This document shows, piece by piece, positions 45,754 through 55,064 of a stretch of 64,000 bases of DNA (its first letter is position 1; each line of letters opens with the position of its first letter). The notes beneath the pieces were generated by a model, which did no database searches, was not told the DNA's origin, and saw only the letters and a list, made by a program, of their open reading frames with translations. This DNA is from Croceicoccus sp. YJ47 (GTDB lineage Bacteria; Pseudomonadota; Alphaproteobacteria; Sphingomonadales; Sphingomonadaceae), in the NCBI RefSeq assembly GCF_016745095.1, contig NZ_CP067087.1, forward strand, positions 1,244,501 through 1,308,500, read 5' to 3'. The position numbers were made by a program, and so were the translations under genes.

Positions 45754-46886
45754 GCCGCGCTTTCTTCCATCAGACCACGCGCAATGGCCACCTTCTGCAA
45801 TTCGTCCGTACCGGCATAGACCCGTTGAATGCGTGCGGCGGTCCACATCTTGGAAATGGGCGTCTCTTCCATCAGGCCTGCGCCGCCGAACAGCTGCACG
45901 CATTTGTCCAGGACCCGCCCTTCCATCTGCGTGGCCCAAAGTTTGAGAATGGCGCCGTCCTCGAAGGTGAAATCCTTCTGACGCAGCCGCATCAGCGCCA
46001 TATCGACCATGGTTTCGGCAATCTTCACGTCGGACCGGCATTCGGCGAGCATGAACTGCGAGTTCTGAAAATCGATCACACGTTGGCCAAAAACCTTGCG
46101 CTCCTTCACGTAATCCAGCGTCAGCTCCAACGCCTTCGACGCAGCGCCAAGGCAGCGCGCCGCGATCTGGATGCGATCTTCGAGGAACGTGTCCATCATG
46201 ATCGCCATGGCGCCGCCCTCCCGGCCGACGAGATTGGACGCCGGTACGCGTACATCGGTAAAGCTTAACGCGCCGGTATCACCCTGGCGCCAGCCGATCA
46301 TCGGAATCTTCGCCTGCGTCACGCCCGGCGTATCGCTGTCGACGATGATGACACTCATGCCGCGACCGCCCTTGGCGGGATCGGTCTTGGCCACGACGTA
46401 GAGCAGGTCGGCGGTCGATCCGTTCGATATGAAATATTTGTCGCCGTTGATGACATAATCATCGCCGTCGCGAATCGCCGTCGCCTTGATGGCGGTCGGA
46501 TCGCTGCCCGCGCTCGGCTCGGTGAGCGGCATGGCCTGCGTAATCTCTCCGGTCAGGATGCGCGGCAGGTATTTTTCCTTCTGCTCCTCGGTCCCATGAC
46601 CGAGCAGAATATAAGTCGCGACATCTGCCATGAGCGAACTGCCCGTCGATGCCGAGCCCGCGGTACGGCCCAGCTCCTCGGCCATGATGGCGTAATAGGT
46701 GAAATCGCCCTCACCCGTATACGCCAGCCCGAGGATCCCCGCCTCCCCCGCCTTGCGGTAGAACGCTCGGTCCAGCCCTCCGTCGCGCTCGTAACGCGCG
46801 AGATTAGGTTCGTGCTCGCGATCCAGAAACGTGCGCACGGTGCGGCGGAACGCCTCATGTTCTTCGGAATAGCCAAGCCGGCCCAT
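45750..46886 (-). CDS. Acyl-CoA dehydrogenase
   Basis: A 378-residue FAD-linked ACAD: AMPLTEPSAGSDPTAIKA in the middle domain, YFISNGSTADLLYVVAKTD, FQNSQFMLAECRSDVKIAET, and a C-terminal GGAGLMEETPISKMWTAARI followed by YAGTDELQKV. The Glu-Glu at LMEET is near the usual catalytic base. AGAGG lies 8 nt before the ATG. Electrons would go to EtfAB. It is distinct from the other ACAD at 32.7 kb, so two desaturation steps may exist. Confidence 0.94.
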   Translation of the reverse strand: MGRLGYSEEHEAFRRTVRTFLDREHEPNLARYERDGGLDRAFYRKAGEAGILGLAYTGEGDFTYYAIMAEELGRTAGSASTGSSLMADVATYILLGHGTEEQKEKYLPRILTGEITQAMPLTEPSAGSDPTAIKATAIRDGDDYVINGDKYFISNGSTADLLYVVAKTDPAKGGRGMSVIIVDSDTPGVTQAKIPMIGWRQGDTGALSFTDVRVPASNLVGREGGAMAIMMDTFLEDRIQIAARCLGAASKALELTLDYVKERKVFGQRVIDFQNSQFMLAECRSDVKIAETMVDMALMRLRQKDFTFEDGAILKLWATQMEGRVLDKCVQLFGGAGLMEETPISKMWTAARIQRVYAGTDELQKVAIARGLMEESAA

Positions 46887-46904
46887 AGCAAATCCTCTTT
46901 AGTT

Positions 46905-46919
46905 ATCGTACATATCGTA
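46905..46919. promoter_or_regulatory. Direct repeat ATCGTA-CAT-ATCGTA in a divergent promoter region
   Basis: Two perfect ATCGTA hexamers 3 nt apart between the divergent acyl-CoA dehydrogenase and 47035 genes. A close copy, ATCGTA-ATG-ATGCGTA, lies at 28681-28696 between etfB and the BKACE gene. Related TTCGCA/ATCGTA hexamers occur in other divergent gaps of the catabolic region. A regulator operator is a possible reading; no protein can be assigned. Confidence 0.35.
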
Positions 46920-47034
46920 TGCTTGTTTTCTTTATCGTTGTATGTCCATAATCAACGCGCATTGCAAGCATGGGAAATCCATCGCTGCGCGCAAAGCCGG
47001 CCAAAGATCCGCATGCATTTGGGAGAAGACAAGC

Positions 47035-47493
47035 ATGAACAATGCATTATGCGAAATGCCTCGCGTCGAATTCCCCTTCTTCGCATTCCTGCATGACCGG
47101 AGCGTGTTTGGCGCACAAAGCAAGGCGGGCGGATCCGGTGCTTCTGGCGGCGCAGCCACGGCTGCCGGGGCATGGGAGGTCGAGTTCGGCGGGATCGATG
47201 CGCGGATCGGCGCCACGCGCCATGGCGGCGATTTCGCCATTCCGGACAACATGGCAGGGCCCGCCGGAAAGGATGAGACGCGGTCATCGCGGACGGTTCC
47301 CTTCCCCCCCGAATATCGCGCCCTGATCCATCCGCCGCGTGACCGCCGGCGCCTCGGTCCCGGCACGCGCGTCGCTTGCGAACAGCGATCGAGCGCGACG
47401 GTCGTCCGCTATTCTATCGAACATTTCGGCCGCGCTGCGCAGGTCACGACCGTCCGGGCCGGCACGATCGGGGCAATGGAGGCGGCGTCGTGA
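47035..47493 (+). CDS. Hypothetical protein heading the 47-52 kb operon
   Basis: A 152-residue protein I do not recognise. The ATG at 47035 has GGGAG at a good distance. The middle is Gly/Ala-rich (about residues 32-46) and the end (ATVVRYSIEHFGRAAQV) looks beta-rich. No signal peptide or membrane helix is apparent. Its stop overlaps the next gene's GTG by 4 nt, which together with the ribosome site argues that it is real. It could be a small subunit or carrier domain of an enzyme in the operon. Confidence 0.6.
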   Translation: MNNALCEMPRVEFPFFAFLHDRSVFGAQSKAGGSGASGGAATAAGAWEVEFGGIDARIGATRHGGDFAIPDNMAGPAGKDETRSSRTVPFPPEYRALIHPPRDRRRLGPGTRVACEQRSSATVVRYSIEHFGRAAQVTTVRAGTIGAMEAAS

Positions 47494-47969
47494 CGGATTT
47501 CCCGGACCGGATGGCCGCCCCGGCCGCAAACGATCCTGAAATCGCGGTGCTGCGCGAAAAGCTGGAGGAATATCGAACGCAGTACAATCTGAAGGCCGGA
47601 GAGCGGGAACGCACCGATGTCGAGCATCTCTACAAGCGGGATCCGGAATTTACGGCCTATGACGTCGCGCCCCCGCTCGAAGGCTACAAGGGTTGGGACC
47701 GCTATGCGATCGCGTGGTCACAGGTTCTGTCCAAATATTCGGAAATCCGCTTCGAATTCATCGATGAGCCGCGCATTTTCCGCAAGGGTGACGTGGCATG
47801 GATGTCGGTCGCGACAAACTGGTATGGCAAGTCGCGCGCCGGCGACGATTTTGCCAAGCAGTTCCGCCTCACCCTGATCTGGGTCCGCGACGACGATACG
47901 TGGCGGATCACGCATGAGCACGGCTCTGCCACACGTCAGTATCAGCTTTCGGGCGGAGAAACCGTGTGA
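47490..47969 (+). CDS. SnoaL/NTF2-like protein
   Basis: A 159-residue protein with a leading helix (REKLEEYRTQYNLKAGERE) followed by a SnoaL_3/DUF4440-type cone fold: ...WSQVLSKYSEIRFEF, GDVAWMSVATNWYGKS, RLTLIWVRDDDTWRITHEH. Members are lyases, isomerases or ligand-binding proteins. It overlaps both neighbours by 4 nt (GTGA junctions), placing it firmly in the operon. ATG 47511 is a possible alternative start. Confidence 0.8.
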   Translation: MTDFPDRMAAPAANDPEIAVLREKLEEYRTQYNLKAGERERTDVEHLYKRDPEFTAYDVAPPLEGYKGWDRYAIAWSQVLSKYSEIRFEFIDEPRIFRKGDVAWMSVATNWYGKSRAGDDFAKQFRLTLIWVRDDDTWRITHEHGSATRQYQLSGGETV

Positions 47970-48823
47970 GCACGCCTCCCCCTGTCTGGTTCGTGACCGG
48001 AGCATCGGCGGGCCTTGGCCGCGCGCTCGTTTCCGAGATTGCCAGGCGCGGCGACATGGCGATCGCCGCCGCACGCAATACCGATGATGTGGGCGATCTT
48101 GTCGATCTTGCGCCAGAACGGGTCCTGCCGGTCCGCTGCGACGTTACAGACGAGGCAGAGATCGCGCATGCGGTCAGGGATGCGGAAGAGCGGTTCGGTA
48201 GGATCGACGTATTGGTGAACAATGCGGGTTATGGCCTTCTCTCGACCCTGGAGGAAGCGGGCAGCGACCAGATCGAACGGCAGTTCGCGGTCAATCTGTT
48301 CGGGCCCATTCGCCTCATGCGCGCGATATTGCCCGGCATGCGCCGCCGTGGCCGCGGAACGATCGTAAATATCTCGTCGTCGGCAGGCTCGCGGGGCATC
48401 CCCGGATCGGGGTATTATTGCGCCAGCAAGGCCGCGCTCGAAGCACTGGGCGAAGCGCTGGCAGGCGAAACGGAAAATCTTGGCATCCGCAGCATGCTGG
48501 TAACGCCCGGACCGTTGAGAACAGACTTCATGGGCCGTTCGATCGACCAGCCATCGCAGCGTATGGCAGCATATGAACCCATCGCCGAGCAGCGCCGGGC
48601 GCATCTTGCGACCGACAAGATGCAGGCCGGCGATACGGCAAGGGCGGCCGCGCTGATTATCGAAACCGTGCTGTCCCCCGATCCGCCCATGCGCCTGCCG
48701 CTGGGGAGCATGGCCTGCGCCAGTATCTCGAACGCCTATCGTACCAAGCTGGCAGATATCGCGAGGAGCGAAAGCGTTGCCCCCAAGGCTGATTTCGCCG
48801 GCAGGAAGGAGGACGCCGAATGA
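47966..48823 (+). CDS. Short-chain dehydrogenase/reductase
   Basis: A 285-residue SDR with FVTGASAGLG, NNAGYG, ISSSAGSRG and the catalytic GYYCASKAAL. The C-terminal extension (PIAEQRRAHLATDKMQAGD) resembles the retinol-dehydrogenase-like or 'YPxSRxxA' SDRs acting on hydrophobic alcohols. GTG start and 4-nt overlaps with both neighbours show coupled translation. Confidence 0.92.
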   Translation: MSTPPPVWFVTGASAGLGRALVSEIARRGDMAIAAARNTDDVGDLVDLAPERVLPVRCDVTDEAEIAHAVRDAEERFGRIDVLVNNAGYGLLSTLEEAGSDQIERQFAVNLFGPIRLMRAILPGMRRRGRGTIVNISSSAGSRGIPGSGYYCASKAALEALGEALAGETENLGIRSMLVTPGPLRTDFMGRSIDQPSQRMAAYEPIAEQRRAHLATDKMQAGDTARAAALIIETVLSPDPPMRLPLGSMACASISNAYRTKLADIARSESVAPKADFAGRKEDAE

Positions 48824-49785
48824 CCACCCTGCATGACGACCTGCCCCATCCGGTGCCCGGCTATGCGCATCTTCGGTACAAGGAGAACTATTTCTTCATT
48901 CTCATGGCCCCTCGAAGCGACGCGTTTGGCGTGTTTCACCTCAACCATGAACCGGGGCATGACCGGGCGCGGTATACGGGCAATTTCCGCATTGGCGGGC
49001 GCAGCATCGACTATGGCAATCGGACCGGCTTCCCCGCCGATTTCGTCCATGCCCGCCGGATCGGCGACGGTCGCCTGTCGCTGGCCTTCGTGCGGCCGCA
49101 CCAATCGTTCGACCTCACGCTGGAAACCGGCGACATATCGCTCGATCTGCGGTTCGAGGCGCGGTTCGCGACGTTCGATTATGCCGCATGCCAGACCGCG
49201 GGAAACCCGGCGCCTTCGTTTCAGGAAACGATGACCCTGGGTCTCAATCTGCCTTACAATCATCAGCAACAGGCGCTCACGGCCAAGGGCAGCGCCCGCT
49301 TTGCAGATGGCACGACGATCCTGATCGACGGCATGGGTTACCGGGACCATAGCTGGGTCATGCGCGCGGATGTCGCAACGCGGGAACATGACTGGTGCGG
49401 TTTCAATTTTCCCTCTCGCGCATTCGGCATCAAGACCCTCGAAACGATGATGCGCTCCGGCATTCGGGCCAAGGAGGGCTATGTCGCCGATGCCGAAGGA
49501 TTGCGAGCGCTGCGCCGCATCGAGACGACGCGCACCGGCCGCCAGTCTGATGGGCTGTGCGAAACGCTGATCCATGAGGTCGAGGATGTCTTCGGACAGC
49601 GCTATCGCATCGAAAGCGATGTTGCGGGCCGGTTCGCCCATGTTCCGCTCGCTTCGGAGGAGCCTTCCGGCGCGTCCGGCTATCATATCGTCGAGAATTT
49701 CTGCCCCGCGACATGCGCGGGGGAAACGGGCGTCGGACTTGTCGAGATTGGTCGCAATTCCGCCATTGCGGAACCCTTCACGTGA
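48820..49785 (+). CDS. CrtC/lipocalin-like 'RDHSW' protein (DUF7064/7065-like)
   Basis: A 321-residue beta-rich protein carrying GMGYRDHSWVMR (about residues 169-180), the hallmark of a family distantly like carotenoid hydratase CrtC (AttH/CrtC double-calycin fold). No function is established for this branch; binding or hydration of a hydrophobic polyene or terpenoid ligand is a reasonable guess. It overlaps the SDR before it and the phosphotransferase after it by 4 nt each. A second family member lies at 62.1-63.3 kb, again next to phosphotransferases. Confidence 0.7.
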   Translation: MTTLHDDLPHPVPGYAHLRYKENYFFILMAPRSDAFGVFHLNHEPGHDRARYTGNFRIGGRSIDYGNRTGFPADFVHARRIGDGRLSLAFVRPHQSFDLTLETGDISLDLRFEARFATFDYAACQTAGNPAPSFQETMTLGLNLPYNHQQQALTAKGSARFADGTTILIDGMGYRDHSWVMRADVATREHDWCGFNFPSRAFGIKTLETMMRSGIRAKEGYVADAEGLRALRRIETTRTGRQSDGLCETLIHEVEDVFGQRYRIESDVAGRFAHVPLASEEPSGASGYHIVENFCPATCAGETGVGLVEIGRNSAIAEPFT

Positions 49786-50981
49786 GCGCGCTCGCCAATC
49801 AGCTGGCCTTGCTTCGCGACGCGCTGCTCAAGGCCGAGCATTCCGATCCGAGAGACGGCGTCATGTCCGAAGCGCTCTTGACGGAGCTGATCGCCGCCGA
49901 ACGGGTGAAGCCCGCCCCGGACGATGCCGCCGGCGAGATGGACTGGATCGAGCGCTTCGATCGGGAGATGGCGGCAATTCGCGCACCCTGCGAACACACC
50001 GGGACCGCCGAGGCGGATTTCGATATGCCCGCTCTTGCACATTTCCTGTCGGATCATAACGGCGCGCCCGCTACCATAACGCAATCGCGCACAGTGTCTG
50101 CGGGCATGTCCAAGAAGACGGTGCTCATCACGATCGATGGCGCCGCGCGCCTTCCCGCCCGCATGGCGCTGCGCGTGGATCGCGGCGCCAACAATTATCT
50201 CGGCACCACGGTGGTCGAAGAATTCGATCCGCTGCGCTTCATCTGGAAAGGCGGGGCACGCATACCGCGCCCGTGGTTGCTGGAGCCGACAGGAACGGTC
50301 ATCGGCGACCCCTTCATCGTGTCGGACCACGTCGACGGCGCGCCGGTCGGGAGCATTTATTTCCCGCCCGCCGGACCCAATCCCGAATTGCTGCACGATG
50401 TTGCGCAATGCATGGCGGAGCTTCACGGCATCGCCGCGCACGACTGGCCCGATCATCGCCAGCCACGCGGCGATGCGTTTTTCGATGCGCAACTCGATCA
50501 GCACCGCGCAGACTGGACCGCGCTTCCCGCCACGAGCGCGATTATGGACCGGGCATTCGACTGGATCCAGGCGAACCGAACGCTCGCATACGGCCCGCCC
50601 GCGATCGTGCACGACGATTTCGCCTTCAACAACATGCTGGTGAGGGACAACCGGGTCGCGGCGGTGGTCGACTGGGAATTTGCCCATGTTGGAACCGCAG
50701 CCGCCGATATTGCCTATCTGTGGTACGCGGCCGAACACATGGACAGCTTCGCCGGATTTCTCGATGCGTATGCGGCGTCGGGCGGCATGGTTCCCCCCGC
50801 CGAACAGCTCGAATTCTACCGTCTGTGGGGACAGCTTCGCCTTGGAGTGATGGGCTTCAAAGCGGTCCGCAATTTCGAAGAGGGGAAATTCGACCACGTC
50901 CGTTTCGCCATGTGTCTGGTGGCGCGGCGCATGGCGCTTCAACGGATTGGTCGTTTCCTGCAGGAAAAGGATGCCATTTGA
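49782..50981 (+). CDS. APH-fold phosphotransferase with N-terminal helical domain
   Basis: A 399-residue kinase-like protein (aminoglycoside phosphotransferase / ACAD10-11-like). Residues 1-75 are helical and resemble the small protein at 60.5 kb. The kinase fold begins near residue 95. The catalytic loop is VHDDFAFNNML (His277, Asp279, Asn284), a complete HxDxxxxN, and VVDWEFAHVG supplies the metal Asp. In catabolic settings such kinases (for example LvaA of levulinate degradation, and the ACAD10/11 kinase domains) phosphorylate hydroxyacyl-CoA. The GTG start overlaps the preceding stop. Confidence 0.85.
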   Translation: MSALANQLALLRDALLKAEHSDPRDGVMSEALLTELIAAERVKPAPDDAAGEMDWIERFDREMAAIRAPCEHTGTAEADFDMPALAHFLSDHNGAPATITQSRTVSAGMSKKTVLITIDGAARLPARMALRVDRGANNYLGTTVVEEFDPLRFIWKGGARIPRPWLLEPTGTVIGDPFIVSDHVDGAPVGSIYFPPAGPNPELLHDVAQCMAELHGIAAHDWPDHRQPRGDAFFDAQLDQHRADWTALPATSAIMDRAFDWIQANRTLAYGPPAIVHDDFAFNNMLVRDNRVAAVVDWEFAHVGTAAADIAYLWYAAEHMDSFAGFLDAYAASGGMVPPAEQLEFYRLWGQLRLGVMGFKAVRNFEEGKFDHVRFAMCLVARRMALQRIGRFLQEKDAI

Positions 50982-50983
50982 TC

Positions 50984-52114
50984 ATGATCGAACCATTTCG
51001 CTTCGAAGCGCCGCAAGCCGCTCTCGACGACTTGCACGAACGGCTCGACCGCGCGCGCTGGCCGGAAAGGGAAACGGTCGATGACTGGTCTCAGGGCGTT
51101 CCGCTCGACGCGATGAAGGCGCTGGTGGAGCACTGGCGGCACCGCTACGACTGGCGCGCCTGCGAAGCGAAGATCAATGCCCTCCCCAATTTCACGAGCG
51201 AAATCGACGGGCTTCCCATCCATTTCATCCATGTACGATCTGCGCATCAGGACGCCCTGCCTATCATCCTGACCCATGGCTGGCCGGGATCGATACTGGA
51301 ATTTCTGGACGTTATCGATCCGCTGACCAATCCCGAGAAGCACGGCGGCAGCGCGCAGGACGCCTTTCACGTCGTGATCCCGTCGCTTCCCGGCTATGGA
51401 TTTTCGGGCAAGCCTGCCGACACGGGTTGGGGCGTGGAAAGGATCGCCAACGCCTGGGCCATCCTGATGCAGCGGCTCGGCTATGGCCGTTATGTTGCGC
51501 AAGGTGGCGACTGGGGCTCTGCGGTGACGCGGATGATGGCCGCGCAACGACCCGAAGGGCTCGAGGCGATTCACCTCAACATGGTCATCGTGTTTCCCAA
51601 TGCCGGCGAGGACAATTCGGACGCCGAGGCACAAGAGGCAATCGCGGTTGCGAATGCGCACAAGCGGTGGGGCCTCGGCTACTCGACACAGCAGTCAACA
51701 AGGCCGCAGACCCTCGCCTATGCTCTAGCCGACTCGCCGATCGGGCAGGCGGCATGGATTTACGAGAAACTGCAGGCATGGACCGACAACGACGGCAGGG
51801 CGGAAGATGCGCTGCCTGCCGAGGCGATCCTGGATCTCATCACGCTTTATTGGCTTACGAACACGGGCGGCTCTTCGGCGCGCCTCTACTGGGAAAGCTT
51901 CAGCACCGCCTTCGGCGATTCGCCGATCGAACTCCCGGTCGCATGCTCGATCTTTCCTGCAGAGATGCGGCGCCCTCCGCGCCGGTGGGCCGAGCGGGTG
52001 TTTTCAAACATCATCCACTGGAACAGGCTGGAAAAGGGGGGCCATTTCGCCGCGTTCGAACAGCCCTCGCTTTTCGTGAGCGAATTGCGCAACGCGTTTC
52101 GCAAGATCCGGTAA
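50984..52114 (+). CDS. Epoxide hydrolase (EHN-type alpha/beta hydrolase)
   Basis: A 376-residue enzyme that opens an epoxide to a diol. It has an N-terminal EHN domain (FRFEAPQAALDDLHERLDRARWP), the oxyanion motif HGWPGS, the nucleophile Asp176 in GGDWGS and His354 in KGGHFAAFEQP; an acid residue probably lies in SIFPAEMRRPP. Family members resemble microsomal and juvenile-hormone epoxide hydrolases. It follows the phosphotransferase gene after 2 nt as the last gene of the operon. No monooxygenase is encoded here to make the epoxide. Confidence 0.93.
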   Translation: MIEPFRFEAPQAALDDLHERLDRARWPERETVDDWSQGVPLDAMKALVEHWRHRYDWRACEAKINALPNFTSEIDGLPIHFIHVRSAHQDALPIILTHGWPGSILEFLDVIDPLTNPEKHGGSAQDAFHVVIPSLPGYGFSGKPADTGWGVERIANAWAILMQRLGYGRYVAQGGDWGSAVTRMMAAQRPEGLEAIHLNMVIVFPNAGEDNSDAEAQEAIAVANAHKRWGLGYSTQQSTRPQTLAYALADSPIGQAAWIYEKLQAWTDNDGRAEDALPAEAILDLITLYWLTNTGGSSARLYWESFSTAFGDSPIELPVACSIFPAEMRRPPRRWAERVFSNIIHWNRLEKGGHFAAFEQPSLFVSELRNAFRKIR

Positions 52115-52127
52115 TTCGCGCCGGCGA

Positions 52128-52155
52128 GCTCAGATGACGGCGTGCTCAGATGACG
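52128..52155. repeat. Short direct repeat at the caiB-type gene end
   Basis: GCTCAGATGACG occurs at 52128-52139 and 52144-52155. The second copy contains the stop codon of the CoA-transferase gene, so its last codons are duplicated just downstream, between two convergent genes. Probably a small slippage duplication. Confidence 0.6.
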
Positions 52156-53327
52156 CCGCTCTCCTTTGCATCGGCGATTTCCTGGTCCGACATGCCAGCC
52201 TCGCGCAACACATCGAGGTTGTTTTCACCGGGGCGCGGCGGCCCTTTGCGAATGGAACTGGGCGTAGCGCTAAAGCCGATCGGAGATTTCACGTAAGGCG
52301 CCGGTTGCGACAGCCCCACATCGACATCCTGATAGAACACAGCATTGAAATGCGGATCCTCGAGCGCTTCCTGCGGAGTGAGCAACGGGCCCGAAGGGAT
52401 CCGGTTTTCCTCCAGGATCTGCATGATGTCGGCATTCGTATATTGCTTCGACCATGCGGTGACGACCCGGCTCAATTCCGCGCCGTTTTCGGCACGCAGC
52501 TCGTCATTGGCGAAGCGCGGATCGCCGATCAGATCCTCCCGCCCGATCATGGTCATGAAGCGGCGAAACATCGGCTCGCCAAGCGCGACCATGTAGACCC
52601 ACCCGTCCTTCGTCTGGATCAGGTCCGCCGGTCCGCCCGATTGGGCCCGGTTCCCGGTGCCGGCGCGCTCGCTCTTGTTAAGCGCTTGATCGAACAGGAA
52701 ATAATTGCCCACGGTCAGAGCCGTCTGCATCAGGTTCGTTTCGACAAGCTGTCCTTCGCCCGTCAGATCCCGATGGCGCAGGGCGGCCACGATTCCCAGC
52801 GCCATGAGAAAGCCGGTCGACATGTCCACCCATGCCGAATTCTGTTTCATGGGGCGCCCCTCGTCGCCCGAAATGGCGACCAGGCCGCTCATCACCTGCG
52901 CGATCGCGTCAAAGCCGAGCCTGTCGGCATAGGGTCCGGTCGAGCCGAATGTCGTGAGATGGCCGACAATGATGTCCGGCTTCACGCTCCTGAGCCGGTC
53001 GTAGTCGAGGCCAAGCGCTCTGGTCGGCCGGCGCGGCATATTGACGACCACGACATCTGCGGACGCCAGCAGCCGATCGAATATGGCGCGTCCCTGCGGC
53101 TTGGCGAGATCGATGGTCACTCCGCGCTTGTTGCGGGCCAATTGCGTAAAGCCGACTCCGCCGTGAAATCCCTCATCAATCGGCAATGTCGTGCGATCTT
53201 CGGCCCCGCCCGGCTGTTCGACCCGGATGACATCGGCGCCCATGTCGGACAGCAGCGCCGTGGAAATCGGACCCGATACAAAGCGTGTGACGTCGAGGAT
53301 ACGAACACCTTCCAGCGCACCGGTCAT
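52146..53327 (-). CDS. CaiB/BaiF family CoA transferase
   Basis: A 393-residue class III CoA transferase that moves CoA between carboxylic acids. It starts LEGVRILDVTRFVSGPIS and has DMGADVIRVEQPGG, RNKRGVTIDLAKPQGR and VKPDIIVGHLTTFGSTGPY. The catalytic Asp of the family normally lies in a GQxVDxS motif; here it reads GQLVETNL, with Glu instead. It may still work as some homologues do, but this is unusual. ATG 53327 gives the proper N-terminus. It is 1 nt downstream of the crotonase gene, in an operon of three minus-strand genes. Confidence 0.92.
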   Translation of the reverse strand: MTGALEGVRILDVTRFVSGPISTALLSDMGADVIRVEQPGGAEDRTTLPIDEGFHGGVGFTQLARNKRGVTIDLAKPQGRAIFDRLLASADVVVVNMPRRPTRALGLDYDRLRSVKPDIIVGHLTTFGSTGPYADRLGFDAIAQVMSGLVAISGDEGRPMKQNSAWVDMSTGFLMALGIVAALRHRDLTGEGQLVETNLMQTALTVGNYFLFDQALNKSERAGTGNRAQSGGPADLIQTKDGWVYMVALGEPMFRRFMTMIGREDLIGDPRFANDELRAENGAELSRVVTAWSKQYTNADIMQILEENRIPSGPLLTPQEALEDPHFNAVFYQDVDVGLSQPAPYVKSPIGFSATPSSIRKGPPRPGENNLDVLREAGMSDQEIADAKESGVI

Positions 53328-53328
53328 C

Positions 53329-54132
53329 TCAGCGTCCCCCGAACGCTGGCTTGCGCTTTTCGATGAATGATCGGATCCCCTCCTCGAAATCCTGCGTGAC
53401 GGAACACGCCGCGAAGCTTTCCGCCTCAAGCTCCATCTGCGCGGCTTGCGAGCGGGAGAGCGCGCCGTTCAGCAAAAGCTTGGTCGCCCCGATTGCGGCG
53501 GTCGGCCCATTGGCAAGGCGCCTGACGAGCCGTTCGGTCTCGGTATCGACATCCGCTTCGGCGACCACCCGATTGACCAGCCCTGCCGCAAGCGCCTCGC
53601 TGGCCGACATCCGGTCACCAAGAATGCACATTTCCTTGGCCCGGCGCAGACCGACCATGCGCGGCAGATGCCAGGTAACGGCCCCGTCGGGGCTCGTGCC
53701 CAGCGCTATGTGCGCGACGATGAAGATCGAGGTGTCGGCGGCAATCACGAAATCGCTCGCGGCGACCCAGCCGACGCTGGCGCCCGCGACGGCCCCGCGC
53801 ACCTTGGCGACGACGGGTTTGGGCATGCGTTCGAGCAATGTGAAGATCGGCATGGCGCTGCGGGCGCGCCGTTCGAAGTCGGGCGCGCGTTCAACAGGCG
53901 GAGCATCGATCGCACCGGCAAAGCCTTTGACGTCTCCGCCAGCCATGAAGTGATCGCCCGCGCCGGTCATGACGATGCAACGCACATCGTCGCGCCGTTC
54001 GCATTCGGCCAGGAATGACTGAATGCCAACGACCATATCGGGGCTCAACGCATTGCGAACCTCGGGCCGGTTGAAGGTCAGTGTCGCCACGCCATCGGCG
54101 ATGTCTGTGAGCAGTTCTGCGTTGTCGGTCAT
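53329..54132 (-). CDS. Crotonase of the enoyl-CoA isomerase type
   Basis: A 267-residue crotonase. The oxyanion motifs are HFMAGGDVKGF and RGAVAGASVGWVAASD. At the first catalytic position the usual Glu is missing; instead GTSPDGAVTWHLPR carries an Asp, as in PaaG-type delta3-delta2 enoyl-CoA isomerases. It is therefore more likely an isomerase than a hydratase. ATG 54132 (MTDNAELL) is chosen on the conserved N-terminus. The gene lies between a CoA transferase and another crotonase. Confidence 0.9.
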   Translation of the reverse strand: MTDNAELLTDIADGVATLTFNRPEVRNALSPDMVVGIQSFLAECERRDDVRCIVMTGAGDHFMAGGDVKGFAGAIDAPPVERAPDFERRARSAMPIFTLLERMPKPVVAKVRGAVAGASVGWVAASDFVIAADTSIFIVAHIALGTSPDGAVTWHLPRMVGLRRAKEMCILGDRMSASEALAAGLVNRVVAEADVDTETERLVRRLANGPTAAIGATKLLLNGALSRSQAAQMELEAESFAACSVTQDFEEGIRSFIEKRKPAFGGR

Positions 54133-54165
54133 ATCAATTCCAAAAGCTGTCCTTGCCGCGGGCAT

Positions 54166-54957
54166 TCATCTGTTCTTGTAGTTTCCGGCGCGCTTTTCCC
54201 TGATCGCGGCGAGCGCTTCCTTCAGATCCTCGCTGGTCATCGCGTATTGTTCGAGAGCCATCGCGAACTCGAAATTGTCGATCACCGAACGCTGCATCGA
54301 ATGGTTGAGTGCGCGCTTGGTATATTGCACGGCGATGGGCGGCAGGGCCGCAACCTTGGCCGCAAGCGCCATGGCCGCCGGAAGAACGTCGTCCGGCTCC
54401 TCGACGAGATCGCTCACCGCGCCAAGCCGATGCGCCTCGTCCGCCCCTATCGGATCGCCGGTCAGCAGGTGACGCTTCGATTTCAGAAAGCCGAAGGCCG
54501 CGGGCCAGACATGCGTGCCGCCATCACCCGCGACGAGTCCGACCTTCACATGGGGATCGCCGATGCGGACATTGCGCGATGCCACGATCATGTCCGCGCT
54601 AAGCGCGATCGACGTGCCCAGCCCGTAGACATCCCCCTGAAGCGCCGCGATGACCGGCACGGCGATTTCCGCCATGCCCTGAATCGCCCGGCGGCCATTG
54701 TCATAGGCCTCCATGCGCGCATCGTAGTCGTTGATGAGCCGCTCGATCTCGTCGAAATTGCCGCCGGCCTAAAAGCACTTGCCCGTCGACGCAAGGACCA
54801 GAGCGCGGACATTGCCGGGCCTGCGCAGGCTCTCGATGACCGAAACGACCTCTCCGGTCGTTATCTCGTCCATCGAATTCAGGATTTCGGGACGATTGAA
54901 CGTCAGCACCGCAACATGACCATCCGTCGCATAGGTGATGTTCTTGAATTCGGTCAC
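54166..54957 (-). pseudogene. Crotonase interrupted by an in-frame TAG
   Basis: A crotonase reading from GTG 54957 (GAGGGG upstream) to 54166, 264 codons. The frame is intact except for TAG at 54769-54771, just where the oxyanion-hole motif would read GKCF-(S)-AGGNFDE. A single C-to-A change from TCG would create it. The downstream part is well conserved (ALQGDVYGLGTSIALSAD, LVAGDGGTHVWP). Either a sequencing error, a recent nonsense mutation, or (less likely) read-through. Without the stop it would be a standard 263-residue enzyme. Confidence 0.85.
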
Positions 54958-55064
54958 CGTGTTCCCCTCGCCCCGTTCATCTATTTTGATTGCTGGCATA
55001 CGATAATGTTGCGAACATATTTTTCAATCCGTAATGTGCGCCGGCAAAAAGAAAAGGAGAGGTC

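Noticed and set aside
50273-50983. N-terminal extension of the epoxide hydrolase frame
   Set aside because: The open frame continues upstream inside the phosphotransferase gene, but the conserved protein starts at the ATG at 50984 after a 2-nt gap.
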